Part shown: positions 8,331-17,519 of the stretch, piece by piece | Numbering within the stretch: position 1 is the first letter of the stretch | Layout of the letters: every line of letters begins with the position of its first letter | DNA from: Bacteroidales bacterium | GTDB lineage: Bacteria; Bacteroidota; Bacteroidia; Bacteroidales; Tenuifilaceae | Assembly (NCBI GenBank): GCA_013376985.1 | Contig: JACABB010000017.1 | Location: forward strand, 21,865-85,864 | Length of the DNA: 64,000 bases | Reading direction: 5' to 3' | Notes under the pieces: generated by a model | The model's database searches: none | What the model was told of the DNA's origin: nothing | Seen by the model: the letters and a program-made list of their open reading frames with translations, nothing else | Position numbers and translations under genes: made by a program

Positions 8331-9851
8331 CTAGCGTTCTGATTGTGATTGTTTACCTACGGCTTCCATTGCACAGCGGAAACCTAAATCATTGGTTGAT
8401 GAAGCCTCATCTAAAAACCTTCTAGTCCCTGGACTCAACCAATAAGCTCTATCCTTCCATGAACCTCCTTTGTAAACTCTTACATGGTCGTTAATAAGAG
8501 AAGTCATCCCATCATTTGCTCTATCCTGACGTTTGGTTTCACCTTGATAGTACATTCTATTTGAAGAATTATCCTTAGTAGCGGATTCATCATAAAAGTT
8601 TGTACTGGAAGCTAAATCACCATCCTTATAGTTTATATAATATGATTTATTATAATTTCTTCTATTCGCAGCTTCCTCTTCAGTAACATCTCGATATTTT
8701 AATCGACCAAGGCTATCCTTTTGAACAAGAGTTCCATCATCATTAGTTGCTAAAGTTTTGAAAACATTTCCACGGAAAGGCCTAAATTCATCCATATCTT
8801 CAAAACTCAATGGTCGATATACATCGAGTACCCACTCGTTAACATTACCAGCCATACAGTAAAGTCCATAATCGTTAGGCCAATATGACTTAACCTCGCC
8901 TGGTATTGGATTGTTATCATTAAGACGACCAGCAGTACCCATGTAGTCACCACGGCTACGAACAAAGTTTGCCATCATTTGACCGCGTTCTTTCATTGCA
9001 GGGTTTCTAATCGTATGTCCATTCCAAGGATATATTTTTCGTTCAACCATTCTTTCTTCATATGTATTACCAATCAGGCCTAATGCTGCAAATTCCCATT
9101 CGGCTTCTAACGGTAATCTATATTTTGGAAGAAGTATACCATCCTCAAACATCACCTTTCTACCTTCTGTTTCATCAGGTTTTAAACTTGGAAGGTTCTT
9201 CTTAACTGTTCCTGTATACTGATTGGCAAGGTATGCATCAGTATTAAAATTATCATTATCCTTTTGGTTGAGTTCTAACTCAAGTATACCCTTATTAACA
9301 AGGAGCATCTCATTAACCCTATCGGTACGCCACAAACAGTAGTCGTTAGCTTGTAACCAGCTAACACCAACTACAGGATACTCATTATAGGCAGGATGTC
9401 TAAAATAATTTGTTACAAAAGGTTCATTATATCCAAGAGGAGTTCTCCATACAAGTGTATCAGGTAGCGCTTTTTTAGCAACCTGAGGGTACGAAGTGTA
9501 AACTCTCTTTAACCAGTAAACGTACTCCCTCCAGTCAACATTTCGAACCTCTGTTTCATCCATATAGAACGATGCAACTGTTACACGACGCGGAACCGCA
9601 TTCCAATCATACATAAGATCTTGCTCAACACGTCCCATGATAAATGAACCACCCTCAACGAAAACCAATCCTGGTCCAGTTGTAGGCTGGTAGTTCGTAA
9701 CAACCTCAAAACCTCCGCTATTAGGATCATTATAACTCCAACCAGTGGTTGAAGAATCTGATTTTCCACCGCCTCCCCCAAACATACGGCAGGAAGTCAT
9801 ACCTAAAATACCAACGAAGGTAAACACTAATAATTTATACTTTAAGCTCAT
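8331..9851 (-). CDS. gldJ: T9SS/gliding lipoprotein GldJ-like, FGE-sulfatase fold
   Basis: Outer-membrane lipoprotein of the GldJ/GldK type, part of the T9SS and gliding machinery. The 506-residue product starts with a lipoprotein signal ending GMTSC (C21), then a Gly-rich linker. A formylglycine-generating-enzyme-like domain follows: FVEGGSFIMG near residue 70, DETEVRNVDWREYVYW, YPVVGVSW, YRLPLEAEWEFAA, CMAGNVNEWVLD and the terminal VYKGGSWKDRAYWLSPGTRRF. The length, the internal insertion around 190-240 and the murF/porU context favour GldJ over PorK/GldK, which normally sits with porL-porM-porN (absent here). GldJ is thought to stabilise GldK and rotor function. Confidence 0.83.
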   Translation of the reverse strand: MSLKYKLLVFTFVGILGMTSCRMFGGGGGKSDSSTTGWSYNDPNSGGFEVVTNYQPTTGPGLVFVEGGSFIMGRVEQDLMYDWNAVPRRVTVASFYMDETEVRNVDWREYVYWLKRVYTSYPQVAKKALPDTLVWRTPLGYNEPFVTNYFRHPAYNEYPVVGVSWLQANDYCLWRTDRVNEMLLVNKGILELELNQKDNDNFNTDAYLANQYTGTVKKNLPSLKPDETEGRKVMFEDGILLPKYRLPLEAEWEFAALGLIGNTYEERMVERKIYPWNGHTIRNPAMKERGQMMANFVRSRGDYMGTAGRLNDNNPIPGEVKSYWPNDYGLYCMAGNVNEWVLDVYRPLSFEDMDEFRPFRGNVFKTLATNDDGTLVQKDSLGRLKYRDVTEEEAANRRNYNKSYYINYKDGDLASSTNFYDESATKDNSSNRMYYQGETKRQDRANDGMTSLINDHVRVYKGGSWKDRAYWLSPGTRRFLDEASSTNDLGFRCAMEAVGKQSQSER

Positions 9852-9941
9852 AGCCTCAATTTTTTCCTATGATTTCAATAGTAATTTAAATTCAAATATA
9901 TTAATTATTTATCTCAATGCTACTATGTATAACGTAAAAAA

Positions 9942-10931
9942 CTAAAATTTCGGACATTTTATGTAACGAAATTTTCTTTTTCCTTTCTTATACTCAAAAT
10001 TCCATCCAAAGGTTACCTCATGCGTGGAGGTAGCTAACCCTCTAAATCCTTTATCATAAATACCAAAATCATAACTATATCCAAATCTAAATTGGTCGTT
10101 TGAATATCCTCCTGTTAAAATGAACGTATGGCTTTTTAGATCAAGGTTCTCTCTTAACCACATTCCAGCCACCAACTGAAAGCGTGTAAAGTAAAAACCA
10201 ATATTTAATTGTTGAAATTTCTGTTGACGAATATAAATTATATTAGGGGAAAATAAAAGTTTCTGTTTAAATCGATACCATTTATACAAATTAAATTCAC
10301 AACCCAAATGAACTGTATATTTCCGAGGCAAGTATGCCGTCTGCCCACCCACACTAGCTTCTACTGGTTGTAATAGGTGATGAACGGCTATTCCTCCATA
10401 AAAAATATCCCAATCTCCTGCAAGGCCAACGCCAAAGTCGTACATTAATGAAGTTTTGCCAGAAAGGCCAGAGTTACCAACAATATTTCCGTTAGGATCG
10501 ATCATATCTGGGAACACTAAATTTGACAAGTTTTGGTTTTTAACTATTAAACTTGTTTGTATTCCTCCTCTTAGGTGAGAATTAAAGTTAGTTTGAACAC
10601 CATAGGCATATATAAAATCTACAGAGGTTCTTTGTAAAACGCCATTTGACTGTACATCATTTATTAAATTTATACCAGCACCACTTTTAATACTCTGAAT
10701 GGTTTGATCGTAACTTACCCCATACGTTGTGTATGGCGTTTTTGCGCCCATCCATTGATTACGATAGACCATGCCTAGTCTTATATGTTTACTTGCACCA
10801 GCATATGCTGGGTTTAAATATAAATGATTGAAAAAGAGCTGTGAGAAACTAGGATCTTGAGCATAGAGTCGTATATTTGATACCACGACAATTAAAACTA
10901 TCAATGCTATCGTATTTATACCCTTTGACAT
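9942..10931 (-). CDS. PorP/SprF family T9SS membrane protein
   Basis: Outer-membrane beta-barrel of the PorP/SprF family, 329 residues. It has a signal peptide ending near LYAQ and the family opening DPSFSQLFFNHLYLNPAYAG, then repeated aromatic beta-strand segments (GMVYRNQWMG, YDFGVGLAGDWDIFYGG, FRFGYSYDFGIYDKG) to a C-terminal strand. PorP-type proteins tether or assist T9SS at the outer membrane; SprF paralogues support export of individual large adhesins. Genomes usually hold many copies, so which role this one plays is open. It diverges from porU and ends about 90 bases before the gldJ start. Confidence 0.9.
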   Translation of the reverse strand: MSKGINTIALIVLIVVVSNIRLYAQDPSFSQLFFNHLYLNPAYAGASKHIRLGMVYRNQWMGAKTPYTTYGVSYDQTIQSIKSGAGINLINDVQSNGVLQRTSVDFIYAYGVQTNFNSHLRGGIQTSLIVKNQNLSNLVFPDMIDPNGNIVGNSGLSGKTSLMYDFGVGLAGDWDIFYGGIAVHHLLQPVEASVGGQTAYLPRKYTVHLGCEFNLYKWYRFKQKLLFSPNIIYIRQQKFQQLNIGFYFTRFQLVAGMWLRENLDLKSHTFILTGGYSNDQFRFGYSYDFGIYDKGFRGLATSTHEVTFGWNFEYKKGKRKFRYIKCPKF

Positions 10932-11045
10932 TTAATCCTCAAATAGAATAAATAATAATAACCCTTGCACATCGTTTTTATTGTGCTAAAGAAAAGTTTT
11001 TAAAGGTAAAATAAAGTTTTGTTTATTTGCAAAAAATAATATTAG

Positions 11046-14000
11046 ATGATTGATAAATATAAGCTTATTATTCTAATTTCAGTTTTCATTTCACTGAATA
11101 TCAACGCACAAAATTTTCAACGAAATATTAACTGGAATTTTCAACAGGGAAGTAACAAGAATCAAAATCACACCATTGATTGTGGGTATCTTTTTTTTGA
11201 AAATGCCGTTTTCGATGATCCCGAGACAATGACGCCCTCTTATTTTGAATTATTCCCTATCTCCTCATCAATAAATAGCACTGAACAGATAAAAATTGTG
11301 ATTGAAGATTCTCAATATTCCAAACTTACAGATCTTGAATTAAAAAAAATTAAGAGTGTTAAGAAAATAGGTTTGCTAAAACCCTATTTTAGCATTCAAC
11401 AATCTCGAAAACAGAATTTTTTAACTGCAACTATTCCTACCATTAGGGTGAACTCTAAGGGTGAAATTGAAAAACTGTTATCATTTACATTAAGCATAGA
11501 AGAAAACAATCACCCGAAGTCTCAAAACATTTCAAAACTATCGGCTAAAACCTCATCCGTACTGAGTAATGGCAAATGGGTAAAAATAAAAATTGTTACA
11601 ACTGGTATTTATAAGATCACCTATTCCGAACTCGTTTCATACGGGCTTTCAAATGTCGAAAACGTGAGCGTATGGGGAAACGGTGGCAGTAAACTATCCT
11701 ATATGAATAATGTTAGTTCTCCAGATGATCTTGAGCAAATACCTATTATTATAGAGAAAGGCACTGATGGTATTTTCAATCAAGGGGATTATATCCTATT
11801 CTATGCCGAAGGACCATTGACATGGAAATATGAAGAAGCAAACAATTTTTTCATGCATGAAATTCATCCCTACTCAAAAGAGATAAATTATTTTTTAACG
11901 ACCGATTATACCTCTACCAAAAGAATTACAGAAATCACAAGTCCATTAAGTCCATCTACCTATCAAACAAACTACTACGATGAACTCGTCGCATTTGAAA
12001 AAAACGATACAAACCTTATTAAATCTGGTCGTGATTGGTACGGGGAGTCTTTTGACATTTACACTACACAAAATTTTAACACAAACCTGAATAACCAAGA
12101 GCCAGGGAGTTCTGTAAAAATCCGAACAAGATTAAGTGCTAGATCATCATCTACCAGCAGTTACAACATTCTATTAAATAATATTAGCATTGGAAATCTT
12201 CAATTATCTGGAGTAAATGTTGGTGATGAACAATCAGATTTTATTTCGGTCAAACAACAAGATTTTACAACCCCAGCTCCCACTGGAAATCTAACAGTAA
12301 CCTTAACGTACAACAAACCAAGTCCTGCTGCAAATGGATGGCTCGATTATATAACGGTAAATTCCCGTCAATTACTAAAGTATCAAGGAAATCAATTAAT
12401 TTTCAGGGATTCCAAATCTAAAGGTGTTGGAAATATAACACAATTCAACATTCAAAATACTCCTAACACCCTCCGCATATGGGATATTTCAAATATCCAC
12501 TTCCCTCGTAGTGTAGTTTATTCAACAAGCAGCGGAAATACAATTTTCACTCTACCAACTGATTCACTAAGACAATTTATTGCTTTTGAAGATAATAAAG
12601 CGTATTCCGTATCACTAGTTGGTGATGTACCAAACCAAAATCTTCATGGTTCTTCTTATTCTGATATGGTTATTGTTGTACACCCCTCCCTATTAGACCA
12701 GGCATCAGAACTTGCAGAGATTCATCGAACAAATGATGGTTTATCTGTACAGGTAGTAACAACAGATCAGATATATAACGAATTTTCATCTGGCAATCGG
12801 GATGTTTCGGCTATTCGAAATTTTATGCGAATGTTCTACAAACGATCAACCGGATCCGGAGATATGCCACGATACCTCTTATTGTTTGGGGATGGTTCAT
12901 ACGATAATATTTCGGATAAAAAAGGGAATACAAACCTAATACCAACCTACCAATCAAGTGAATCAATAAACAAAACTAGTTCATTTGTGACTGATGATTT
13001 TTTTGGCCTTCTAGACGACAATGAGGGAGAAGCAATTGGATTATTAGATATAGGTATTGGCAGATTTCCTGTATTTAACGCAGAACAAGCCAATGTGGTT
13101 CTTAGCAAGATTAAACAATACAATAGTCAATCATCTCTAGGAGATTGGAATGATCAACTATGTTTCATCGGTGATGATGAGGATGGGAATATTCACATGA
13201 CAGATGCAAACACTCTGGCTGATTATGTAAAAGTAAATCACGCTATTTACAATGTTCAAAAAATATTTTTCGATGCTTACCATCAAGAATCCACTCCAAC
13301 TGGCGATAGATATCCAGACGTTACACTAGCTATAAACAATAGGGTAAACAGTGGTGCATTAATAGTAAACTACACAGGCCATGGAAATGAACAATGGCTT
13401 GCTCATGAAAAAGTGCTTATGCTTGATGATGTAAGGTCGTGGAGAAATTTTCAGAAACTCCCTTTATTTGTCACTGCAACATGTGAATTTAGTCGCTTTG
13501 ACGATTATAATCTGATATCAACGGGAGAATCAATTCTATTAACACCAAACGGTGGCGGTATTGGATTACTCTCAACCACACGGTTGGTATATTCTAGCCC
13601 TAATTTTACGCTTAACTACAATTTCTTTCAAACCGTATTCTCTGAAATATCAAAAAAATCAGTTTCATTAACTAGCGATAATCATTATAGATTAGGGGAT
13701 ATTGTAAGAATTACCAAAAACATTTCAGGTACTGGCAACAACAAGCGTAACTTTATGCTTCTGGGCGATCCCGCTTTAATGCTAAAATACCCTACATACG
13801 ATATTGCTATTACCAGTATTAATAAGTCCCCCATTGCAACTTTAAGCGACACATTAAAAGCATTGAGTAAAGTCAAAATAGAAGGGAAAATAACCAATCA
13901 TAATACTACTGAAGCAGCAAACTTTAATGGTATAACATCGTTAACACTATACGATAAAGAAAAAACAATAAAAACTCTTAGTAATGATGGGGGACTCCCT

Positions 14001-14876
14001 ATGGAATTTAATGTTCGCGACAATATCATTTATAGAGGAAATGCAACAGTTAAAAATGGTGTTTTCTCTATTAACTGTTTTATACCCAAAGATATTAATT
14101 ATCATGTTGGAACTGGGAGAATTAGCCTGTTTGCAACAAATGGCAGTGAAGCGGGTGCTGGTTACAATCAAACAATTTTAATTGGTGGAATAAATAGCAA
14201 TCCATCATCTGATGATAAAGGTCCAACAATCAATATCTTTTTGAATGATTCAAAATTCGTATCCGGTGGCATTTCTGGTTCAAACCCAAAACTTATTGTT
14301 GAACTAATTGATAGCAGCGGTATAAATACTACAGGCACAGGGATTGGTCATGATTTAATAGCAACAGTTTACAGTAACGACGAGAAAAATATCATTCTAA
14401 ACGATTATTATAAGGCTGATAATGATAGCTATAAAAGAGGTAAAGCGGAATTTCAACTAACCAATCTCAATATTGGCTCCAATAAAATAAAAGTTAAAGC
14501 ATGGGATTCATATAATAATAGTTCGGAGAATGAAATTTCATTTCTTGTGGCAAACGATGATAAACTTAGTATAAGTCATCTACTAAATTATCCAAACCCA
14601 TTTACAGATAATACCGCATTCTATTTTGAGCACAATCAACCCTTTACCGATCTAAATATTCTGATTCAGATCTATAGCCCATCAGGAAAACTAGTAAAAA
14701 CTATCCACCATCAAGAATCAACCGCAAGTGGTTTTCGAATTGGGCCAATCCAATGGGATGGGAAAGATGATTTTGGCTCTAGAATTGGCAGAGGCGTGTA
14801 CTTTTATCGACTAAGGGTTATAACATCGAATGGAAAATCTGCCGAACAACAACAAAAAATGGTTTTACTAAAATAA
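11046..14876 (+). CDS. porU: type IX secretion sortase PorU (C25 gingipain-like)
   Basis: Cell-surface sortase of the T9SS that removes the C-terminal signal of cargo and transfers cargo to A-LPS. The 1276-residue product has a signal peptide (ends NINAQ), N-terminal beta domains, and a gingipain-like C25 domain. The catalytic pair is H779 (YTGHGNEQW) and C813 (TATCEFSRFDD). It ends in a FlgD-like/T9SS-CTD-type Ig domain (LNYPNPFTDNTAFYF ... GRGVYFYRLRV ... MVLLK). PorU itself is known to keep its CTD. The following porV and ispF match the order I recall from Porphyromonas gingivalis. Length agrees with PorU (about 1100-1300). Confidence 0.95.
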   Translation: MIDKYKLIILISVFISLNINAQNFQRNINWNFQQGSNKNQNHTIDCGYLFFENAVFDDPETMTPSYFELFPISSSINSTEQIKIVIEDSQYSKLTDLELKKIKSVKKIGLLKPYFSIQQSRKQNFLTATIPTIRVNSKGEIEKLLSFTLSIEENNHPKSQNISKLSAKTSSVLSNGKWVKIKIVTTGIYKITYSELVSYGLSNVENVSVWGNGGSKLSYMNNVSSPDDLEQIPIIIEKGTDGIFNQGDYILFYAEGPLTWKYEEANNFFMHEIHPYSKEINYFLTTDYTSTKRITEITSPLSPSTYQTNYYDELVAFEKNDTNLIKSGRDWYGESFDIYTTQNFNTNLNNQEPGSSVKIRTRLSARSSSTSSYNILLNNISIGNLQLSGVNVGDEQSDFISVKQQDFTTPAPTGNLTVTLTYNKPSPAANGWLDYITVNSRQLLKYQGNQLIFRDSKSKGVGNITQFNIQNTPNTLRIWDISNIHFPRSVVYSTSSGNTIFTLPTDSLRQFIAFEDNKAYSVSLVGDVPNQNLHGSSYSDMVIVVHPSLLDQASELAEIHRTNDGLSVQVVTTDQIYNEFSSGNRDVSAIRNFMRMFYKRSTGSGDMPRYLLLFGDGSYDNISDKKGNTNLIPTYQSSESINKTSSFVTDDFFGLLDDNEGEAIGLLDIGIGRFPVFNAEQANVVLSKIKQYNSQSSLGDWNDQLCFIGDDEDGNIHMTDANTLADYVKVNHAIYNVQKIFFDAYHQESTPTGDRYPDVTLAINNRVNSGALIVNYTGHGNEQWLAHEKVLMLDDVRSWRNFQKLPLFVTATCEFSRFDDYNLISTGESILLTPNGGGIGLLSTTRLVYSSPNFTLNYNFFQTVFSEISKKSVSLTSDNHYRLGDIVRITKNISGTGNNKRNFMLLGDPALMLKYPTYDIAITSINKSPIATLSDTLKALSKVKIEGKITNHNTTEAANFNGITSLTLYDKEKTIKTLSNDGGLPMEFNVRDNIIYRGNATVKNGVFSINCFIPKDINYHVGTGRISLFATNGSEAGAGYNQTILIGGINSNPSSDDKGPTINIFLNDSKFVSGGISGSNPKLIVELIDSSGINTTGTGIGHDLIATVYSNDEKNIILNDYYKADNDSYKRGKAEFQLTNLNIGSNKIKVKAWDSYNNSSENEISFLVANDDKLSISHLLNYPNPFTDNTAFYFEHNQPFTDLNILIQIYSPSGKLVKTIHHQESTASGFRIGPIQWDGKDDFGSRIGRGVYFYRLRVITSNGKSAEQQQKMVLLK

Positions 14877-14919
14877 TAAAATCTTTTCCTATTCGTTCTC
14901 TTCGATATTAATCATTTAC

Positions 14920-14927
14920 TAAATTTG
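14920..14927 (+). promoter_or_regulatory. candidate -7 box upstream of porV
   Basis: TAAATTTG matches TAnnTTTG and lies 25 bases before the porV ATG in the 76-base porU-porV gap, suggesting porV has its own promoter in addition to read-through. No exact -33 TTG seen. Confidence 0.35.
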
Positions 14928-14952
14928 CCACCTATTTATAATAAAAAAGATC

Positions 14953-16143
14953 ATGTTTGCACCTAAAAAAGCCTGTATTGTAACTTTTACACTATTTGTA
15001 TTAAGTTGTTCAATAACTAACGCCCAATTCGATAGTACAATTTCAATTAATGGAGGAATAAATGCACTCCGCATTGCTGTTCCTTTTCTAACAATTGCGC
15101 CCGATTCACGATCTGCTGGTTTGGGAGATGCTGGAGCAGCAACAACGCCCGATGCAAACTCACAGCACTGGAATCCAGCAAAACTTGCATTTATAGATAA
15201 AGAGTATGGTTTCGCCTTTTCTTATACTCCTTGGTTGCGAAATTTGGTGAATGATATAAACCTTACATACCTTACTGGTTTTTATAAAGTTGATAAAGAG
15301 CAAACCATTAGCAGTTCATTACTTTATTTTTCGATGGGTGAAATTACTTTCACTGACAACTCGGGTAATCAAACAAAAAAACACAACCCGAATGAATTCG
15401 CATTTGATTTTGCATATTCCCGCAAATTCGCAGATCTAATATCTGGAGGTATTGCTTTTAGATACATTCGTTCCGATTTAACAGGGGGGTACTCACAGCA
15501 AGGATCATCTTCATCAAAAGCAGGGAGCACATTTGCTGGAGATGTTTCCATGTATTATAAACAGCCTCTTTCAATTGACAAGAAAAATGCCGAAGCAGCC
15601 TTTGGTCTTAACATATCAAATATAGGTGCAAAAATATCCTACAACGATGCAAACAAATTTTTTATACCTATAAACTTAAGATTGGGTGGTCGTTTCTCGA
15701 TGGATTTGGATCAGTATAACAATATGTCTTTCATTCTTGATGCCAATAAACTTTTGGTGCCAACTCCACCTTTATATAATTCGAACAACCAAATTATTAA
15801 AGGTAAAGATCCCGATGTTTCAGTCCCTCAAGGTATGATTCAATCCTTCTACGATGCACCAGGAGGAATGAAGGAGGAACTACACGAAATTAGCTACTCG
15901 CTTGGTTTTGAGTACCTATATTCAAAACAACTTGCGCTTAGAGCGGGTTATTTTACTGAAGATAAAACCAAAGGAAACAGAAAATATTTCACCCTTGGAG
16001 CCGGTTTAAAATATAACATTCTAAACCTTGATTTTGCTTACTTAATTCCACAATCGGGTCAAAATAACCCAATGGCAAATACGGTTAGGTTTACTTTATC
16101 ATTCGATTTTGAAAAGGCAACAAAACAGAATAGTAGAGATTAA
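14953..16143 (+). CDS. porV: T9SS outer-membrane protein PorV (LptO)
   Basis: FadL-like outer-membrane barrel, the shuttle that carries T9SS cargo from the translocon to the PorU attachment complex. The 396-residue product has a signal peptide (ends ITNAQ) and the characteristic PorV opening INALRIAVPFLTIAPDSRSAGLGDAGAA with TPDANSQHWNPAKLAF. Alternating beta-strands follow, and the C-terminal end PMANTVRFTLSFDFEK is typical of a barrel closing strand. It lies directly after porU and before ispF, reinforcing both identifications. Confidence 0.95.
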   Translation: MFAPKKACIVTFTLFVLSCSITNAQFDSTISINGGINALRIAVPFLTIAPDSRSAGLGDAGAATTPDANSQHWNPAKLAFIDKEYGFAFSYTPWLRNLVNDINLTYLTGFYKVDKEQTISSSLLYFSMGEITFTDNSGNQTKKHNPNEFAFDFAYSRKFADLISGGIAFRYIRSDLTGGYSQQGSSSSKAGSTFAGDVSMYYKQPLSIDKKNAEAAFGLNISNIGAKISYNDANKFFIPINLRLGGRFSMDLDQYNNMSFILDANKLLVPTPPLYNSNNQIIKGKDPDVSVPQGMIQSFYDAPGGMKEELHEISYSLGFEYLYSKQLALRAGYFTEDKTKGNRKYFTLGAGLKYNILNLDFAYLIPQSGQNNPMANTVRFTLSFDFEKATKQNSRD

Positions 16144-16159
16144 TTTTTAATTGCCATAC

Positions 16160-16639
16160 ATGAAAATCAGAATTGGTTTTGGTTATGATGTTCATAGACT
16201 TGAAGCGGGCTGCCCTTTTTGGTTAGGAGGGATTCAGATTGAACATGTTAAGGGTTCTGTAGGCCATTCCGATGGAGATGTTCTTATTCATGCAATATGC
16301 GATGGTTTGCTTGGGGCTGCGAACTTAAGAGATATTGGAATTCACTTTCCAGATACTGATAAATCTCTTAAAGGGATTGATAGCAAAATTCTTCTTAAGC
16401 AAACCTTAAACCTTATTAAATCTAAAGGGTTTCAGATAGGAAATATCGATTCAACCATCTGCCTTCAAAAGCCAAAGATTAAGGATCTAATTCCCGAAAT
16501 GCAAAAAATTTTGGCCAGCGTTCTGGAAATTTCCACAGAAGACATTTCAATAAAAGCCACAACTACTGAAAATTTGGGTTTTGTTGGGAGAGAGGAAGGC
16601 ATTGCAGCCTATGCCGTTGTTCTTCTATCAAAAACATAA
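16160..16639 (+). CDS. ispF: 2-C-methyl-D-erythritol 2,4-cyclodiphosphate synthase
   Basis: MEP-pathway enzyme that makes MEcPP, with release of CMP, for isoprenoid precursors. I start it at the ATG at 16160 (MKIRIGFGYDVHRL) rather than at an in-frame TTG three codons earlier. This gives 159 residues, the family norm. Zn2+ and substrate motifs are D-x-H in GYDVHRL, GHSDGDVLIHAICDGLLGAA, and the C-terminal SIKATTTENLGFVGREEGIAAYA. It follows porV by only 16 bases, so it is probably co-transcribed with the T9SS genes. Confidence 0.95.
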   Translation: MKIRIGFGYDVHRLEAGCPFWLGGIQIEHVKGSVGHSDGDVLIHAICDGLLGAANLRDIGIHFPDTDKSLKGIDSKILLKQTLNLIKSKGFQIGNIDSTICLQKPKIKDLIPEMQKILASVLEISTEDISIKATTTENLGFVGREEGIAAYAVVLLSKT

Positions 16640-16724
16640 TCCTAATCACTTCAATATTATTATCTTTAGATTTTAATTAAACACACACCGCCATCTAAAT
16701 CATTGATATTAAACCCATTTTCAT

Positions 16725-17090
16725 ATGGATTATAAAACTTTAGTGATTGGAGCCAGCACAAACCCTTCGCGTTTCTCATATCTTGCCATAAAAAGTTTAA
16801 TTAAACATAATGTTGATGTTGTTGCTGTTGGTCTAAAAGAAGGGGAAGTTGAAGGAGTAAAAATTATGCTTGGAAAGCCTATAATTAATGGTATCCACAC
16901 CATATCTTTATATCTTAATCCATTGAACCAAGCAGACTATTTAGATTATTTCATCTCCCTTAAACCCAAAAGAATAATATTTAACCCCGGCACTGAAAAT
17001 GGGGAGTTAATGAAACTAGCAAGACTCCATAAAATTGAAATTGTTTTTGATTGTACTTTAGTGATGCTGAATAACGGCAACTATTTTTAG
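16725..17090 (+). CDS. CoA-binding domain protein (YccU-like)
   Basis: Small Rossmann-fold protein of 121 residues related to the CoA_binding_2 family (COG1832). Visible features are the N-terminal nucleotide-binding turn VIGASTNPSRFSYLAIKSL (7-25), a central region of hydrophobic strands, and IIFNPGTENGELMKLARLHKIEIVFDCTLVML near the end. The E. coli relative YccU is about 137 residues. Function is unknown in the family; CoA binding is inferred from the fold. It follows ispF by 85 bases and is convergent with the lipoprotein gene, 3 bases away. Confidence 0.8.
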   Translation: MDYKTLVIGASTNPSRFSYLAIKSLIKHNVDVVAVGLKEGEVEGVKIMLGKPIINGIHTISLYLNPLNQADYLDYFISLKPKRIIFNPGTENGELMKLARLHKIEIVFDCTLVMLNNGNYF

Positions 17091-17093
17091 TAG

Positions 17094-17519
17094 TTACTGC
17101 TTATAATAATAAGCAGTAACATAATTATCGTTTACATTTTGACCTGAGACGCTATAAGACCAATTAATTATTTTCAGATTTTTGCTTACCATACCTTTGC
17201 CAGAAACGCTATACAAACCATCCGTAAATATTACTCTTAGGGTTGAATCCTTCAACTGAGCGTATGTTTCAAAATCAAACCCTAAGTTGTGAAAATTATA
17301 TATGATAAAGTAAGTGGAATCGTATCTACCACCCGCTCTATCTATGCTCACAGAATATTGTCGAAAGTTATTACCACTTTCTTCTCTACACCGCCATGCT
17401 CCAGTAATTGAGTCACCATTTCCACCAGAAAATTTCTCACATGAAGAGCAAGCAAAGGATATGAGTATTAATAATGGAATAAAGTATTTGGTAATATTCA
17501 TGTTAAAAAAATTAACCAT
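17094..17519 (-). CDS. hypothetical lipoprotein
   Basis: 141 residues with an N-terminal hydrophobic stretch followed by closely spaced cysteines (SFACSSCEKF), which reads as a lipoprotein signal peptide. The annotated ATG at 17519 overlaps the hutU stop by 8 bases; an in-frame ATG at 17501 gives a more standard signal (MNITKYFIPLLILISFAC) and no overlap, so either start is possible. The mature part is beta-rich (SITGAWRCREE, RYDSTYFIIYN, NYVTAYYYKQ), like small lipocalin-like lipoproteins. I do not recognise the family. It is probably co-transcribed with hutU only by position. Confidence 0.7.
   Translation of the reverse strand: MVNFFNMNITKYFIPLLILISFACSSCEKFSGGNGDSITGAWRCREESGNNFRQYSVSIDRAGGRYDSTYFIIYNFHNLGFDFETYAQLKDSTLRVIFTDGLYSVSGKGMVSKNLKIINWSYSVSGQNVNDNYVTAYYYKQ

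Noticed and set aside
8331-9851. Formylglycine-generating enzyme
   Set aside because: The lipobox, length and T9SS context point to GldJ; the catalytic cysteines of FGE are not apparent.
14560-14876. PorU C-terminal domain as a sign of ordinary T9SS cargo
   Set aside because: The C25 domain with H779/C813 and the porV context identify PorU itself, which keeps its CTD.
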